Positions 34,739 through 43,505 of a stretch of 64,000 nt of DNA are shown here, in pieces. The DNA is taken from contig CP036434.1 in NCBI GenBank assembly GCA_007751475.1, forward strand, positions 186,001-250,000, in the 5' to 3' direction. This stretch comes from Saltatorellus ferox. GTDB taxonomy: Bacteria; Planctomycetota; UBA1135; GCA-002686595. A model generated the notes under the pieces. It was not told where the DNA came from, did not search any database, and worked only from the letters and a program-made list of their open reading frames with translations. Each line of letters begins with the position of its first letter. The stretch's first letter is position 1. Position numbers and translations under genes: made by a program.

Positions 34739-35980
34739 ATGAAGCTCGGCATCCTCTCGACCGCACCCAACTGCTACAGCACGCGCCGCCTGAAACAGGC
34801 GGCGATCGAGCGGGGTCATCAGGTCAAAGTGCTGAATACGCTGCGGTTCGCCATCGATATCCAGCACAACAATCCGGACCTCTATTTTCGTTCGAAGCAG
34901 CTCAGTAGCTACGACGCGATCCTCCCGAGGATCGGCGCGTCGATCACGTACTTCGGCACCGCCGTCGTCCGTCAGTTCGAGCAGATGGAGGTCTACACTC
35001 CGAACACGGCCAGCGGCATCGGGAACTCACGCGACAAGCTCCGCTCGCTTCAGATCCTCAGCCGCCACGACGTCGGCATCCCGCACACGACCTTCGTGCG
35101 CGATAAGAACGACGTGCTCCCCTCGATCGATCGGATCGGCGGCGCACCCGTCATCATCAAGATCCTGGAGGGCACCCAGGGCGTCGGCGTGATTCTGGCC
35201 GACTCGACAAAGGTCGCCGAGGCCATCATCGAGACGCTCCAGAGCGCGCGCCAGAACGTGCTCGTCCAGAAGTTCGTCGCCGAGAGCAAGGGCAAGGACA
35301 TCCGGGCGTTCGTCGTGGGGGATCGAGTGGTGGCCGCCATGCGACGCGTGGCCCAGGGCGACGAGTTCCGAAGCAACGTTCACCGGGGCGGGATCGCTGA
35401 GCCGGTCGAGCTCGACGAGGAGTACCGCGAGACCGCCGTCCGCGCCGCCCAGATCCTGGGTCTGCGGGTCGCGGGTGTGGACATGCTGGAGGGCAATGAC
35501 GGGCCCCAGATCATGGAGGTCAACTCCTCGCCTGGACTCGAGGGAATCGAAGGCGCGACGGGTCTCGATATCGCGGGCGAGATCGTCGCGTACATGGCGA
35601 GCCAGGTCGACTTCCCGGAACTCGACGTTCGTCAGCGCCTGACCGTGTCAGCGGGCTACGGCGTCGCCGACATCTACGTGGCCGCGGGCACGGCGCTCGT
35701 CGGCAAGACGATCGCCGACTCCGGACTGCGTGACCGTGACATCCAGGTTCTGAACCTCGCGCGGGGCGGCAAGGTGATCTCGAATCCGCGCGAGGCGCGC
35801 GAGTTGGAGGCGGGCGACAAGCTCCTCTGCTACGGCAAGCTGGACGCGATGCGTGGTTTCGTGCCTGACCGCCCGAAGCGGCGCAAGCGGTCGGAGCCGA
35901 AGAAGCTCGAGGGCCAGCGTGACGAGGTGCTGGATCGCATGGCGTCGACGCCGGAGCCCAACGGGCCGAGCGACATCTGA
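34739..35980 (+). CDS. RimK-type ATP-grasp ligase with C-terminal TrkA-C-like domain
   Basis: A 413-residue enzyme. Residues 1-300 match RimK: N-terminal domain MKLGILSTAPNCYSTRRL, then the ATP-grasp part with VIIKILEGTQGVGV, VQKFVAESKGKDIRAFVVG, and the metal-binding GPQIMEVNSSPGLEGIEG. RimK adds glutamates to ribosomal protein S6; relatives ligate other amino acids. About 90 residues then follow: VAAGTALVGKTIADSGLRDR, IQVLNLARGGKVI, LEAGDKLLCYGKL, which resemble an RCK/TrkA-C ligand-binding domain. A basic tail follows. This fusion is unusual relative to E. coli RimK and suggests ligand control. Confidence 0.87.
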   Translation: MKLGILSTAPNCYSTRRLKQAAIERGHQVKVLNTLRFAIDIQHNNPDLYFRSKQLSSYDAILPRIGASITYFGTAVVRQFEQMEVYTPNTASGIGNSRDKLRSLQILSRHDVGIPHTTFVRDKNDVLPSIDRIGGAPVIIKILEGTQGVGVILADSTKVAEAIIETLQSARQNVLVQKFVAESKGKDIRAFVVGDRVVAAMRRVAQGDEFRSNVHRGGIAEPVELDEEYRETAVRAAQILGLRVAGVDMLEGNDGPQIMEVNSSPGLEGIEGATGLDIAGEIVAYMASQVDFPELDVRQRLTVSAGYGVADIYVAAGTALVGKTIADSGLRDRDIQVLNLARGGKVISNPREARELEAGDKLLCYGKLDAMRGFVPDRPKRRKRSEPKKLEGQRDEVLDRMASTPEPNGPSDI

Positions 35981-36070
35981 GGGAGCGCACGATCCCAGAA
36001 CACCTGAATTCGGGACGAATGAGGTAGCTTTGGGGAATGTGTCCGCCGCCGAGCGGGCCCATTGCCCCAT

Positions 36071-36091
36071 CCGGCAGGCGGCTCCTGCCGG
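36071..36091 (+). terminator. hairpin between RimK-like and secreted-protein genes
   Basis: Perfect 8-bp arms CCGGCAGG (36071-36078) and CCTGCCGG (36084-36091) around CGGCT, followed by TCTTTCCTC. It lies 91 bases after the RimK-like stop and 24 bases before the next ATG. It could be a terminator for the first gene or lie in the 5' leader of the second. Confidence 0.5.
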
Positions 36092-36115
36092 TCTTTCCTC
36101 TCGCCTTTCGTCCCC

Positions 36116-37975
36116 ATGCAATTAGCACACTCTTCACAGCGCTCCCGCCTGTTCTGGACTCCCCTGCTCGCGGCCGCCTTCGCCGTGACCGCTGGCGCCC
36201 AGGACCTGGACCCCACCGGAGCGTCCACCGCGCCCAGGGCTCCGAACCACGCCGTCGCCCCGACCAGCGCTGCGCCGAGCAGCGCCGCCGCCGGTAGCGC
36301 GACCCTGATCTACACGAACATCCCGGGCCTCCCGCAGGCTGGCGTCCCGGGACTCCCGGGCGTGAGCTTCAAGCCGGGGACGTCCACCACGAACATCGAC
36401 AGGGTCTATGGAAGTCCGAACGGCAACTGGATCCTGACCGCGCTCACCGACCTCGCAACAGCCGACGACGAGGTCGTCCTCGTCAACGGCGTGCTCGTTC
36501 AGCAGGAGGGCCAGCCAGGCCCCTGGACCGGCGGCGTGGAGAACTGCGGCACGATCGATCAGAACTGCGCCGTCAACGACGCCGGCGACTTCACCTTCGC
36601 CACGAACACCGACGGCCCTGCGACGGCCGACGACTACATCGTGACGAACGTGGGCGGCGTATGGGGCTTCTCGGCCATGGAGGGCCAGTCGATCGCGGCT
36701 CTCCCCGGGAACACCTACGATGACTCCCTCGACTCACCGGTGCTGCTCGCCGACGGCACGTCGGGCTTCAGCGCCGACGGAGTCGACGGGACCGTGGTGG
36801 CGGGCCAGGACGAACTCCTGATCGTCGGTAGCACGCTGCTCGTTCAGGCTGGCGTCACGATCCCTCCTGGCCAGGCCGCCGGCGGGACCGAGTTCATGGA
36901 GACGCTCGATTTCGGCGACTTCTGGATCACGCCGGATGGCTCCAGCTGGCTCGTTCAAGGGGACCTGACGGGACCCATCGCGACCGACGACGTCGTGCTC
37001 GTCAACGGCAGCGTCGTCCTGCAGGAGGGCACCATCATTCCGGGCTCCGGCTTCACGGATCCGATCGACAACATCGGAATCGTGGGCGTGCACATGGACC
37101 CGGGCGGCAACTGGTTCGCGCGCGGCAACAACGACGTCACGGAGCAGGACTGGGTCGTCCGGAACGGTGTCGTGGTGGCCACGCTCGGCATGCCGATCAC
37201 GCCGGGCGCGACCGAGCTGTGGGACGACGCTACCTTCGGCGACTGTTTCTACCTTCATGTGGGCAACGCGAACGGAGACTACGTGATCGGCGGAGTCACG
37301 GACAACGCCGATGAGCTCCGCAATGGCGTTCTGATCCTGAATGGAACGACCGAGATCTGCCGCGAAGGCGATCCGGTTGATCTCGATGGAAACGGTCTCT
37401 TCGACGACGACGCGTTCGTGAACACGTTCGGCAACGACGACGCGTTTCTCTCCAGCGCTGGCACGTTCTACATGGTCATCACGGTGAAGGACGGCGCTGG
37501 GACGGTGCTCGGTCAGGGCTTCTTCTCTCTCGATACCGGCGCCGGCGGCCCTGGATCACCGTACTGCACGGCGGTGGCGAACAGCACGGGTCAGGCGGGT
37601 TCCCTCACCGCATCGGGCAGCGCTGTCGCGGCGGACAACGACGTGACGCTCCTGGCATCGAGCCTTCCGACGAACGCGTTCGGCTTCTTCATCACCAGTC
37701 AGACCCAGGGCTTCGCCATGAATCCGGGCGGAAGCGCGGGCAATCTCTGCGTCCTCGGCGCCGTCGGGCGCTACGTCGGTCCCGGCCAGGTGCAGAACAG
37801 CGGCGGAAGCGGCTCGTTCTCGCTCACGCTGAACCTGGCGCAAACGCCGCAGCCGACCGGCTTCGTCTCGGTCGCGGCAGGCGAGACCTGGAACTTCCAG
37901 ACCTGGCACCGCGACTTCGTGGGCGGCTCGGTGACGTCGAACTTCACCAACGCGCTGGAAATTCAGTTCCAGTAA
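36116..37975 (+). CDS. secreted protein with repeated strand motifs and shared C-terminal domain
   Basis: A 619-residue exported protein: signal WTPLLAAAFAVTAGA, cleaved before QDLDP. The body has repeats of about 85 residues of the type NGNWILTALTDLATADDEVV, DAGDFTFATNTDGPATADDY and PGGNWFARGNNDVTEQDWVV with following VLVNGVLVQQEG / VVLVNGSVVLQEG, a DUF7453-like secreted beta-propeller pattern. The last 137 residues are the shared C-terminal domain. No catalytic motif. Expected on the cell surface or released. Followed by a strong terminator. Confidence 0.82.
   Translation: MQLAHSSQRSRLFWTPLLAAAFAVTAGAQDLDPTGASTAPRAPNHAVAPTSAAPSSAAAGSATLIYTNIPGLPQAGVPGLPGVSFKPGTSTTNIDRVYGSPNGNWILTALTDLATADDEVVLVNGVLVQQEGQPGPWTGGVENCGTIDQNCAVNDAGDFTFATNTDGPATADDYIVTNVGGVWGFSAMEGQSIAALPGNTYDDSLDSPVLLADGTSGFSADGVDGTVVAGQDELLIVGSTLLVQAGVTIPPGQAAGGTEFMETLDFGDFWITPDGSSWLVQGDLTGPIATDDVVLVNGSVVLQEGTIIPGSGFTDPIDNIGIVGVHMDPGGNWFARGNNDVTEQDWVVRNGVVVATLGMPITPGATELWDDATFGDCFYLHVGNANGDYVIGGVTDNADELRNGVLILNGTTEICREGDPVDLDGNGLFDDDAFVNTFGNDDAFLSSAGTFYMVITVKDGAGTVLGQGFFSLDTGAGGPGSPYCTAVANSTGQAGSLTASGSAVAADNDVTLLASSLPTNAFGFFITSQTQGFAMNPGGSAGNLCVLGAVGRYVGPGQVQNSGGSGSFSLTLNLAQTPQPTGFVSVAAGETWNFQTWHRDFVGGSVTSNFTNALEIQFQ
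37562..37972 (+). other. shared C-terminal domain, copy 2
   Basis: Codes for 137 residues opening YCTAVANSTGQ, with SQTQGFAMNPGGSAGNLCVLG in the middle region (given here split by the usual G-N-L-C) and WNFQTWHRD, GGSVTSNF at the end. Close to copy 3 at 49611-50018: they share VANSTGQ, SQTQGF, GNLC, QP.GFV and TWNFQ.W.RD.VGGSV.SNF. Confidence 0.82.
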
Positions 37976-37981
37976 CAAAGC

Positions 37982-38013
37982 GCGGCCCCCGGGGAAAACT
38001 CCCTGGGGGCCGC
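37982..38013. terminator. bidirectional terminator hairpin
   Basis: Arms GCGGCCCCCGGGGA (37982-37995) and TCCCTGGGGGCCGC (38000-38013) pair over 14 positions with one G-T pair around AAAC. It separates the convergent secreted-protein gene (stop at 37975) and the Tricorn-type gene (stop at 38042). Confidence 0.85.
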
Positions 38014-38041
38014 TGCTGATGACACGCTGGTCGAATTCGAA

Positions 38042-41000
38042 TCAGCGATCCGACTCAGGCAGGCCCATTCCGCGGCGATCGGGGTCGGCCGGGCGCGGCG
38101 GCGCCGCGTAGGCGCCGTCCTCGAGCTCCTGCAGCATCTGCTGGACGGCGACCGCGATCTGCGGGTCCGCTCCGTTCTGCATCAGGGCCGGATCGTCCAT
38201 GACCTCGATGTCGGGGTCGACGCCGTGGCCTTCGACGCCCCACGAACCGTCGAGTTCGTAGAAGCCGAAGGAGGGGACGGCGAGCGTGCCGCCATCGATC
38301 AGCTGCGGGCTGCCCGAGTAGCCGACGAGGCCGCCCCAGGTGCGCGTTCCGATGAGCTTGCCGAGGCCGGCCTGACGGAACAGGTACGGGAACATGTCGC
38401 CGCCCGATCCCGCGTCACGGTTGATCAGCATGCACTTCGGACCCTGGTGGGAATCCCCCGGCGTCGCCATCGAGCGACCCCAGCGGCGGCCCCAGTAGTT
38501 CGTCCGCGGACGATCGAGGGCCTCGATCTCGCGGTTCGGGAACTGGCCGCCGCCGTTCCAGCGCTCGTCGATGATGAGCGCGTCCATGTGCGCCTGGCCG
38601 TAGAACTGACGGAACAGGTCGTTGCGGCCGTTCTGGCCCGTGTCCGGAACGTAGATGTAGCCGACGCGGCCGCCCGAGGCCTTCTCGACCATGGCGCGGT
38701 TCTGCTCGATCCACTCGCGGTAGCGGAGGTCGCCCTCGCTACGGAGCGTCTTCACGAGCACCTTGCGCGCGCTGTCGTCCATCGTGGGGGAGTCGGAGAC
38801 CGTCAGTTCGACCACCTCGCCCGCCTTGCCGACGAACGCCGCCCACGGATCCATCGAAACGTCGAGCGCCGTGCCGTCGACGGCGAGCAGGTAGTCGCCT
38901 TCCTTCACGTCGACGCCGGGCATGCTGAGCGGGCCCCGCGCGTCGGAGTCCCACACGCCGCCTTCGACGATGTTCGAGATCCGGTATGCGCCGTTCTCCA
39001 GCGAGTAGTCCGCACCCAGCAAGCCGACGCCGACGCGCGGGCCGCGCTCCATGGGGCCGCCTCGCACGTACGCGTGACCGACGTTGAGCTCGGCCACGGT
39101 CTCACGCATGACGTAGTCCACGTCCTCGCGCGTCGTGCAGAAGTCGATCATGGGACGATACTGCTCGTAGACCGCGTTCCAGTCGACGCCGTGCATGTTC
39201 GCGGCGTAGAAGTAGTCGCGGAAGAAGCGCCAGGAGTCGCGGTAGACCTGCGGCCACTCCTGGCGCGGGTCGATCCGTGTTTCCATGCCGTTCTTCTGGA
39301 CTCCCTTGGGTGAGCTGCCCTCGCCGGCCTTGCCGATCGAGAGGCTCGAGCCGCCGCCGGTGAGCATCATCTTGCCGTCGGCAGAGAGATGGAAACCGCT
39401 GCCGCCGGTGACGTCCTTCTCGGCCTGGTCATCGCCGTGGATGTCGTAGACCTTGATGCCCTTGCCGCGGCGGACGTACATCAGGTGGCCCTTGTCGTTG
39501 ACCGCGAGGCTACCGAAGTTGCCCGGGGCCATGGGGAGCTGGAGAGCGCGGTGTTCGAAGCCTTCCAGGTCGATCTCGACCACCTTGGCGGGCTCCTTCT
39601 TCTTCTTGCCCTTCTTGCCATCGCCATCGCCTTCGTCCTCGGCCGACGCCGAGCGCTCGGCCTTCGCGGTGGCCTTGCCGTCGGGGGTGTCGATGTCCCA
39701 TTGCAGGCTTCCGTCCTTGATCGTCCCGGTGAAGGTCACTTCCTCTCCGAAGTCCGGTGCGAGGGTGCCGCTGCAGTCTCCGGAGGCCACATCGAGGTCG
39801 CCCTGGATGGAGGCCGTGCCCATCGGAACCGTCGCGCTGCCGCTGAGGGTGCTTCCGTCGAGCTTCAGCGTCATCGAGATGTCGAGGTCGCCCGCGCCCG
39901 GCAGGTTGATCGTGCCGCTCCAGCTCCCGCTGACCCCGTCGTCTGGTGGACTGGAGGCGTCGTCTTCGTCGTCGCCGTCCTCATCGGACTCTTCGTCCTT
40001 CGGCTCGTCGTCTGCCTTCTCAGCGTCAGCGTCCTTGCCCGCTTCTTCGTCGTCCCAGGTCTCCTCGTCGATCTTGGGGGTCCAGGGGAACTCGACGTCT
40101 TTGCGGAGCGGCACCGCAAGGAGCACCTCGCCGTCGGTGTAGACGTAGTTCGAGTCGATCATCGAGCCCTGCTGGCCGCCGAAGTTCCGGACGCTTCCGA
40201 AATACAGGAAGTCGCCCTGTCGGTCGAAGACCGGGCTGCTGTCCTCGAACATGTCGCTCGTGACGCGGTGCTTCTCGTCGGTCGTGCTGTCGTAGAGCAC
40301 GACCGAGCTACGATCCGAATCCTCGGCGAGGTTCGTGTAGGCGATCCAGCGACTGTCGTGGGACCAGTTCAGCGGCACACCCCACTCGGCGCCCTCGTTC
40401 TTGTCGACGGTCTTCGTGACGCCCGCGGTGATGTCGTGCAGGTAGATCGTGCCCGAGCGGTCGCTGAACGCGATCTTCTCAGAGTTCGGCGACCACGTGG
40501 GCGCGTACTTGAAGCCCTCGGTTCCGCTCGTGAGCTGCTTCGTCTCGCCGCGCCCATCGGACTGCTTGACGTACAGCTCGTACTCGCCGCTCTCGTCGGA
40601 GAAGTAGGCGATCCAGCGGCCATCCGGGCTCCAGGACGGGTCGCGCTCGGCGACGCCGTCCGACGCGGTCAGATTCCTTGGCTTGCCCTTCTCCGCAGGC
40701 AGCGTCCAGATGTCACCGCGTGCTTCGACGACCGCGCGCTTGCCCGTCGAGGAGATGCCCATGTTCTGGACCTCGTCGGAAACGTCCACCATTCGCGCGC
40801 GGACGGACTCCTCCGCGCCGGGGATGTCGACGTCCACCTGCCGCGTCTCGCCAGTGCCGAGATCCAGAAGGAAGAGGCCAGCGTAGTTCTGGAAGACGAC
40901 TTCCCCTTGACCCTTGTCGCCAGGCCCGATGGCGGGCCATTTGACGTCGTAGTCCGTATAGAACGAGACCTGGGCGTGTTCGCCGGACGCGGTGTCGAAC

Positions 41001-41764
41001 TTCCACACGTTCAGCCGGTGGGCGGGGCCGCGGTCGGAGACGTAGTAGAGATCGTCGCCGTGCCACATCGGGAAGCTGTCCGTGCCTTCCCAGTCGGTGA
41101 CGCGACGCGAGGACTTGTCCTCGAGGTTGAAGATCCAGACGTCGCTCGCGGTGCCGCCGACGTAGCGCTTCCAGTTTCGACTGTCGCGAGCATTGGGCGT
41201 GTAGGCGAGCCGCTTTCCGTCCGCGTGGATGGTGCCGTTGAGTCCGTAGGGGATCGAAACCTGCTCGGGCATGCCGCCTTCGCTGGAGACCGTGAACATC
41301 TTGGGGGCGCGGCGCTGGCCCGAGAACGCGGAGGTCGAGAAGATCAGGCGGCCGTCATGGGTCCACTCGGTGAACTGATCGCCGCCCGGGTGGTGGGTGA
41401 CCCGGAACGGGACGCCGCCCGCGACCGAGACCGTGTAGATGTCGCTGTCCCCGTCGTAGTTGCCGCTGAACGCGACGGTCTGGCCGTCGGGGCTGAAGCG
41501 CGGGTTGCTCTCGGCGCCCGGCGGGCTGGCGAGCGGCAGGGCCGTGCCGCCTTCACGCGGGACGAGCCACAGATCGTTCGCATAGACGAAGACGATCTGG
41601 GTCGCACTGACATCGGGGTAGCGAAGCATGCCGGCCTGTCCAGGTTCCTGGGTGACCGGAGGCGTCGCGCCAGCGGAGGAAGCCGACGTGAGGCCGACGA
41701 GGCCGAGTACTGCCAGGGAGTGCCAGCGCAGGCGGAGATCGGGCCGGGGGGATCGCAAAGTCAT
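38042..41764 (-). CDS. Tricorn-type S41 protease, exported, with acidic inserted domain
   Basis: A 1240-residue protease. Signal peptide LAVLGLVGLTSASSAGA is followed by N-terminal PD40 propeller blades (RFSPDGQTVAFSGNYDG, SWSPDGRWIAYFSDESG, TWSPNSEKIAFSDRSG). Residues about 565-610 are a run of Asp/Glu, then a beta-rich unit (SGSWSGTINLPGAGDLDISM) to about 690, then a Lys/Asp-rich segment, before the second propeller. The C-terminal half holds the Tricorn core: VGHAYVRGG (His near 897), PDZ-like domain, and NRDAGSGGDMF with the nucleophile Ser near 1120. It trims peptides; export suggests a periplasmic role. I chose the ATG at 41764, which precedes the signal. Confidence 0.87.
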   Translation of the reverse strand: MTLRSPRPDLRLRWHSLAVLGLVGLTSASSAGATPPVTQEPGQAGMLRYPDVSATQIVFVYANDLWLVPREGGTALPLASPPGAESNPRFSPDGQTVAFSGNYDGDSDIYTVSVAGGVPFRVTHHPGGDQFTEWTHDGRLIFSTSAFSGQRRAPKMFTVSSEGGMPEQVSIPYGLNGTIHADGKRLAYTPNARDSRNWKRYVGGTASDVWIFNLEDKSSRRVTDWEGTDSFPMWHGDDLYYVSDRGPAHRLNVWKFDTASGEHAQVSFYTDYDVKWPAIGPGDKGQGEVVFQNYAGLFLLDLGTGETRQVDVDIPGAEESVRARMVDVSDEVQNMGISSTGKRAVVEARGDIWTLPAEKGKPRNLTASDGVAERDPSWSPDGRWIAYFSDESGEYELYVKQSDGRGETKQLTSGTEGFKYAPTWSPNSEKIAFSDRSGTIYLHDITAGVTKTVDKNEGAEWGVPLNWSHDSRWIAYTNLAEDSDRSSVVLYDSTTDEKHRVTSDMFEDSSPVFDRQGDFLYFGSVRNFGGQQGSMIDSNYVYTDGEVLLAVPLRKDVEFPWTPKIDEETWDDEEAGKDADAEKADDEPKDEESDEDGDDEDDASSPPDDGVSGSWSGTINLPGAGDLDISMTLKLDGSTLSGSATVPMGTASIQGDLDVASGDCSGTLAPDFGEEVTFTGTIKDGSLQWDIDTPDGKATAKAERSASAEDEGDGDGKKGKKKKEPAKVVEIDLEGFEHRALQLPMAPGNFGSLAVNDKGHLMYVRRGKGIKVYDIHGDDQAEKDVTGGSGFHLSADGKMMLTGGGSSLSIGKAGEGSSPKGVQKNGMETRIDPRQEWPQVYRDSWRFFRDYFYAANMHGVDWNAVYEQYRPMIDFCTTREDVDYVMRETVAELNVGHAYVRGGPMERGPRVGVGLLGADYSLENGAYRISNIVEGGVWDSDARGPLSMPGVDVKEGDYLLAVDGTALDVSMDPWAAFVGKAGEVVELTVSDSPTMDDSARKVLVKTLRSEGDLRYREWIEQNRAMVEKASGGRVGYIYVPDTGQNGRNDLFRQFYGQAHMDALIIDERWNGGGQFPNREIEALDRPRTNYWGRRWGRSMATPGDSHQGPKCMLINRDAGSGGDMFPYLFRQAGLGKLIGTRTWGGLVGYSGSPQLIDGGTLAVPSFGFYELDGSWGVEGHGVDPDIEVMDDPALMQNGADPQIAVAVQQMLQELEDGAYAAPPRPADPDRRGMGLPESDR

Positions 41765-41927
41765 TTCGGTGGAGTGGAAAGAATCGGGTGAAGCGTGAAC
41801 CGGGCGGACAAGCGTTGCCGCAAGGTCGGAGCTACGGAAGAGGGGCAGGCACATTTCCTGGAGAAGCTGTCCCAGCTTTTTCACGGGCCTTGCGGAGGGC
41901 GGAAGCCGCACCGGTAACATCCGGTCC

Positions 41928-43433
41928 ATGCTCGCTGCCCTCTGCCTTTCGATCCTCTCTTCCGTGGTGACACGGCCTTTACCTCCCGAGCCGAATTCAC
42001 CGGCTGCGGACAAGAAGGCCCTCCAGGCGATCGAGGCGTACCTCGAACGCTGCGAGTTCTTCGGCTGGTCCGGGGCCATACTGATCGAAGAAAAGGGCCG
42101 CGTCGTGTTGCATCGAGGTTTCGGTGAGGCCGATCGCGCGAAAGGCATCCCGTGCGAGGTGGACACCGTTTTCGAGATCGCCTCGGTGACGAAGCCCTTC
42201 ACAGCCTGCGCGATCCTGGCGCTCGTGGAGGACGGAAAGATCGACCTCGACGAGTCGATCGCCGAGTACCTGCCGGGCGTGCCGGAAGCGCGGAAGAACA
42301 TCACCGTTCGTCATCTGCTCTCGCACACGTCAGGAATGGGCCGCAGCCAGGGCGTGACCACGGGTACGGACCTCGAAGCGGCCGTGGAAAGCGCCTTCGC
42401 CGAGGCGCCTCTCCAGGAGCCAGGCATCGCGTACGAGTACTGGAACCAGGGCTACGCGCTGCTCGCCGGCCTCATCGACCACGTCACCGAGGAAGGCTAC
42501 CTCGACTTCCTGCGCCACCGTCTCTTCGCGAAGGCCGAGCTGGGAGCGACCGGTTTCACAGGCGACGATCTCTGGCCGCTGGAGAAGCAGGCGATCGGCT
42601 ACTCCGGCGACACCCCGCTGCGTCACGCGGCGGAGCACCCCTATGGTGCCTACGACTATCGCTATCGCGGCATGGGCGGCATCGTGACGAACGTCGAAGA
42701 ACTCTGGAAGCTCGCGCGCGCCGCTCTCGACGGAGAGCTTCTCAAGAAGTCCACCACGAGGGACATGCTGAAGGAAGACGGCGTGATCGGCCCTCTTGGA
42801 TGGCGAATCATGCGTTCTGTGCGCGGCGATCGTCAGATCTGGCACGGCGGCGACGTCGAGGGTTTTCACACGACGGTGGATTGCTACCCGGACAATGACG
42901 CCGCGGTGGTGGTGTTCTCCAGTTCGACCGAGGTTCACTCCTTCAAGATCGCCAGGAGCGTGGCGAGCCTCCTTCTGTCGGATGGGCGAGAGGTTCAGGG
43001 GCCTCCGGCGATCGTTCGTTGGAAGTCGAACGTGCTGGCCAAATGCGAGGGCAAGTACGGGGATGGGCAGGGGATCACCTTGGTCGTCCGAGCCGTCGGG
43101 CCTGGACTGGAGGTGACGGGCGGCGACGACGGGGGCAAGGCGCTGCTCCTACGCCGCGCGGACAAGGATCCGGCGAAGGAAGTCGTGGTGCCGGAGCGCG
43201 TCCCGCGCATGCGCTTCGCCGTGGCGGACGATTCGCCAGCGAAGGGAACGAGCCGGAGCAAGGTCGGCAAGCCCAGCGGTGATGAGGTTTTCCGTACCCA
43301 TATCTGGGCCCGCTACCAGGCGACCAGCATCGTTCCCACGCTGCGCTTCGAGCCGAACATGCGCAGCCCGGAGACGCTCATCCTCGAGATCCCCGATATC
43401 GGCGAGTACCACCTGAAGAAGCAGAGCGACTGA
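41928..43433 (+). CDS. beta-lactamase-fold serine hydrolase (class C family)
   Basis: A 501-residue exported penicillin-binding-protein-like hydrolase. N-terminal signal LAALCLSILSSVV. The catalytic motifs are SVTK (in FEIASVTKPFTAC), YWN (in YEYWNQGYAL) as the YxN element, and HGG (in IWHGGDVEGFHT). The catalytic domain covers about residues 25-365; the last 135 residues are beta-rich and resemble the lipocalin-like tail of some family members. Such enzymes are esterases, D-amino-acid peptidases or PBP-like; the substrate is not readable. Divergent from the Tricorn gene with 163 bases between. Confidence 0.87.
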   Translation: MLAALCLSILSSVVTRPLPPEPNSPAADKKALQAIEAYLERCEFFGWSGAILIEEKGRVVLHRGFGEADRAKGIPCEVDTVFEIASVTKPFTACAILALVEDGKIDLDESIAEYLPGVPEARKNITVRHLLSHTSGMGRSQGVTTGTDLEAAVESAFAEAPLQEPGIAYEYWNQGYALLAGLIDHVTEEGYLDFLRHRLFAKAELGATGFTGDDLWPLEKQAIGYSGDTPLRHAAEHPYGAYDYRYRGMGGIVTNVEELWKLARAALDGELLKKSTTRDMLKEDGVIGPLGWRIMRSVRGDRQIWHGGDVEGFHTTVDCYPDNDAAVVVFSSSTEVHSFKIARSVASLLLSDGREVQGPPAIVRWKSNVLAKCEGKYGDGQGITLVVRAVGPGLEVTGGDDGGKALLLRRADKDPAKEVVVPERVPRMRFAVADDSPAKGTSRSKVGKPSGDEVFRTHIWARYQATSIVPTLRFEPNMRSPETLILEIPDIGEYHLKKQSD

Positions 43434-43505
43434 ATTCAGGTCGCGTGGGAAGAGGCCTCGGACTTGCGGCTTCCATCGCGCTGACTCGCTGCTACCGTCT
43501 CCGCC

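Noticed and set aside
39389..41791. A plus-strand open frame of 800 codons
   Set aside because: Shadow of the Tricorn-type protease; composition is low-information Val/Arg/Ala/Asp and no family motif is present.
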